From Gnetum montanum (Eukaryota > Streptophyta > Gnetopsida > Gnetales > Gnetaceae): 62,000 bases of DNA. Position 1 is the first letter of the stretch. The number at the start of each line of letters is the position of its first letter. Positions 61,241-62,000 of the stretch are shown here, piece after piece. Below the pieces are notes generated by a model. That model was not told the origin of the DNA, searched no databases, and saw only the letters and a list, made by a program, of their open reading frames with translations. The position numbers and the translations under genes were made by a program. Where the stretch lies: assembly GCA_015680685.1 (NCBI GenBank), contig MNCI01008581.1:1194924-1256923 (forward strand). The letters are read 5' to 3'.

Positions 61241-62000
61241 ATGAAGACGGCGGGTGCAACAGCAGTACCAGCAGCAGCAGCAACAGCAGCAGCAGATGTA
61301 GAGGTTCTGCCTTGGCTGAAGCTGCTGCCTGTGGCTCCAGAGTACAGGCCCAGCGAGGCAGAATTCGCGGACCCAATTGCTTACATTCTCAAAATCGAGG
61401 AGGAGGCAAGCCAGTACGGCATTTGCAAGATTATTCCCCCCATCCGCAAATCGCCCAAGAAGGATGTCTTGGCGAACCTCAATCGATCGCTTTCTGCTCG
61501 GAACAAGAGCAACAACAGTAACAATAACAACAACAGCAGCAGTAACAATGGTAACAACAATGGCGGCAGCAACAATAACAATAGCAACAGCAACATTGCT
61601 ATTGCTGCTGCTGATGATGATTCTAATGTCGGGAGATTCAGCACCCGGCGGCAGCAGTTGGGTTGGAGCAGCAAGCGGCCGCGGGGTGCTATTGCTGCAG
61701 GCGCCCCTTCCTGTAGTCTGCTTCCATCGTTTCAGCCGGTGGTTCAGAAATCCGTGTGGCAAAGCGGCGAGACTTATACGGTGGAGGAATTCGAAGCCAA
61801 GGCCAAGCTGTTTTCCAAGTCCAGAATGAAATGCATCAGAAATGTGCCTCCTACTGTCGTGGAGACCCTCTTCTGGCAGGCCGCTGCCGATAAGCCCATC
61901 ACCGTCGAGTATGGCAACGACATCCCTGCTACTGCTTTCAGGGAAGCCAGAAACAACAACAACAATTCCTCCTCTGTTTCCATTGTTGGTTCTGGGTCTG
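61241..62000 (+). CDS. REF6/ELF6-like JmjN-JmjC histone demethylase, 5' part
   Basis: An uninterrupted frame of 253 codons starts at ATG 61241 and is still open at the window end, with no stop. After an Ala/Thr-rich start, residues 24-68 are a clear JmjN domain: [30 protein letters not shown] and YGICKIIPP. Residues 77-87 ([11 protein letters not shown]) and 133-142 ([10 protein letters not shown]) are landmarks of the plant REF6/ELF6 subgroup of KDM4-like proteins. So are [20 protein letters not shown] (172-191) and the [19 protein letters not shown] segment (209-227). Known members remove H3K27 methylation in the nucleus and end in C2H2 zinc fingers. The JmjC Fe(II) ligands and fingers would lie beyond the window. 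Residues 88-118 are an Asn/Ser run not usual in the family. The ATG is the first in frame after a TGA at 61226. REF6 and ELF6 cannot be told apart from this part. Confidence 0.92.
   Translation, partial: MKTAGATAVPAAAATAAADVEVLPWLKLLPVAPEYRPSEAEFADPIAYILKIEEEASQYGICKIIPPIRKSPKKDVLANLNRSLSARNKSNNSNNNNNSSSNNGNNNGGSNNNNSNSNIAIAAADDDSNVGRFSTRRQQLGWSSKRPRGAIAAGAPSCSLLPSFQPVVQKSVWQSGETYTVEEFEAKAKLFSKSRMKCIRNVPPTVVETLFWQAAADKPITVEYGNDIPATAFREARNNNNNSSSVSIVGSGS

Noticed and set aside
61196-61762. 188-codon minus-strand frame and overlapping plus/minus frames at the right edge
   Set aside because: They are antisense or shifted frames of the demethylase; composition (runs of Leu, Cys, Val) comes from the triplet-repeat DNA.
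1-62000. CRISPR array, bacterial operons, rRNA or tRNA genes
   Set aside because: No regular repeat-spacer arrays, no operon-like coding and no tRNA cloverleaf; the tRNA-Asp-like matches are primer-binding sites.

Overview
This is nuclear DNA from a large-genome seed plant. Nearly all of it is old, decayed, nested LTR retrotransposons of the Ty3/Gypsy class. One conserved host gene starts at the far right edge and runs off the window. The slow decay, the nesting and the low gene density fit a gymnosperm or another giant plant genome; that is inference, because no lineage marker is present.

Layout. 1-6577: the 3' part of a plus-strand element (P) with a decayed Tat-like gag, a degenerate peptide-repeat array, no recognisable pol, and a 3' LTR ending at 6577. 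6578-16780: a minus-strand element (E0) with gag and protease remnants, apparently missing RT-RNase H-integrase; its 3' LTR is cut where P ends. 16919-43371: a minus-strand element (E1) with a perfect GAAAC target duplication. It is split by a plus-strand element (E2, 23643-36852) inserted inside the E1 integrase. 43377-48477: unassigned repeats, two tandem arrays and a decayed LINE. 48483-58373: a plus-strand element (E3) with two 819-bp LTRs. 58374-60650: unassigned AT-rich DNA with a SINE-like patch. 60650-62000: a GC-richer stretch holding the 5' leader and first 253 codons of a REF6/ELF6-type JmjN-JmjC histone demethylase, still open at the window end.

E1, E2 and E3 share LTRs of about 0.8-0.9 kb beginning TGATGA and ending (T)CATCA, a primer site resembling the 3' end of tRNA-Asp, and the order gag-protease-RT-RNase H-integrase. 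All coding regions are broken by stops and frameshifts, and each element lacks at least one catalytic residue or reading frame, so none looks autonomous.

The most unusual signal is a second long reading frame (ORF2, about 2.8 kb) downstream of integrase in E1 and E2. It is similar between the two at the protein level although their LTR promoter regions differ. In both it is preceded by a TATA box and a near-perfect 5' splice donor, which suggests a separately transcribed, spliced message. E3 has the flanking sequence but lacks ORF2 and has lost the donor. A short non-coding block just after pol is kept in E1, E2 and E3.
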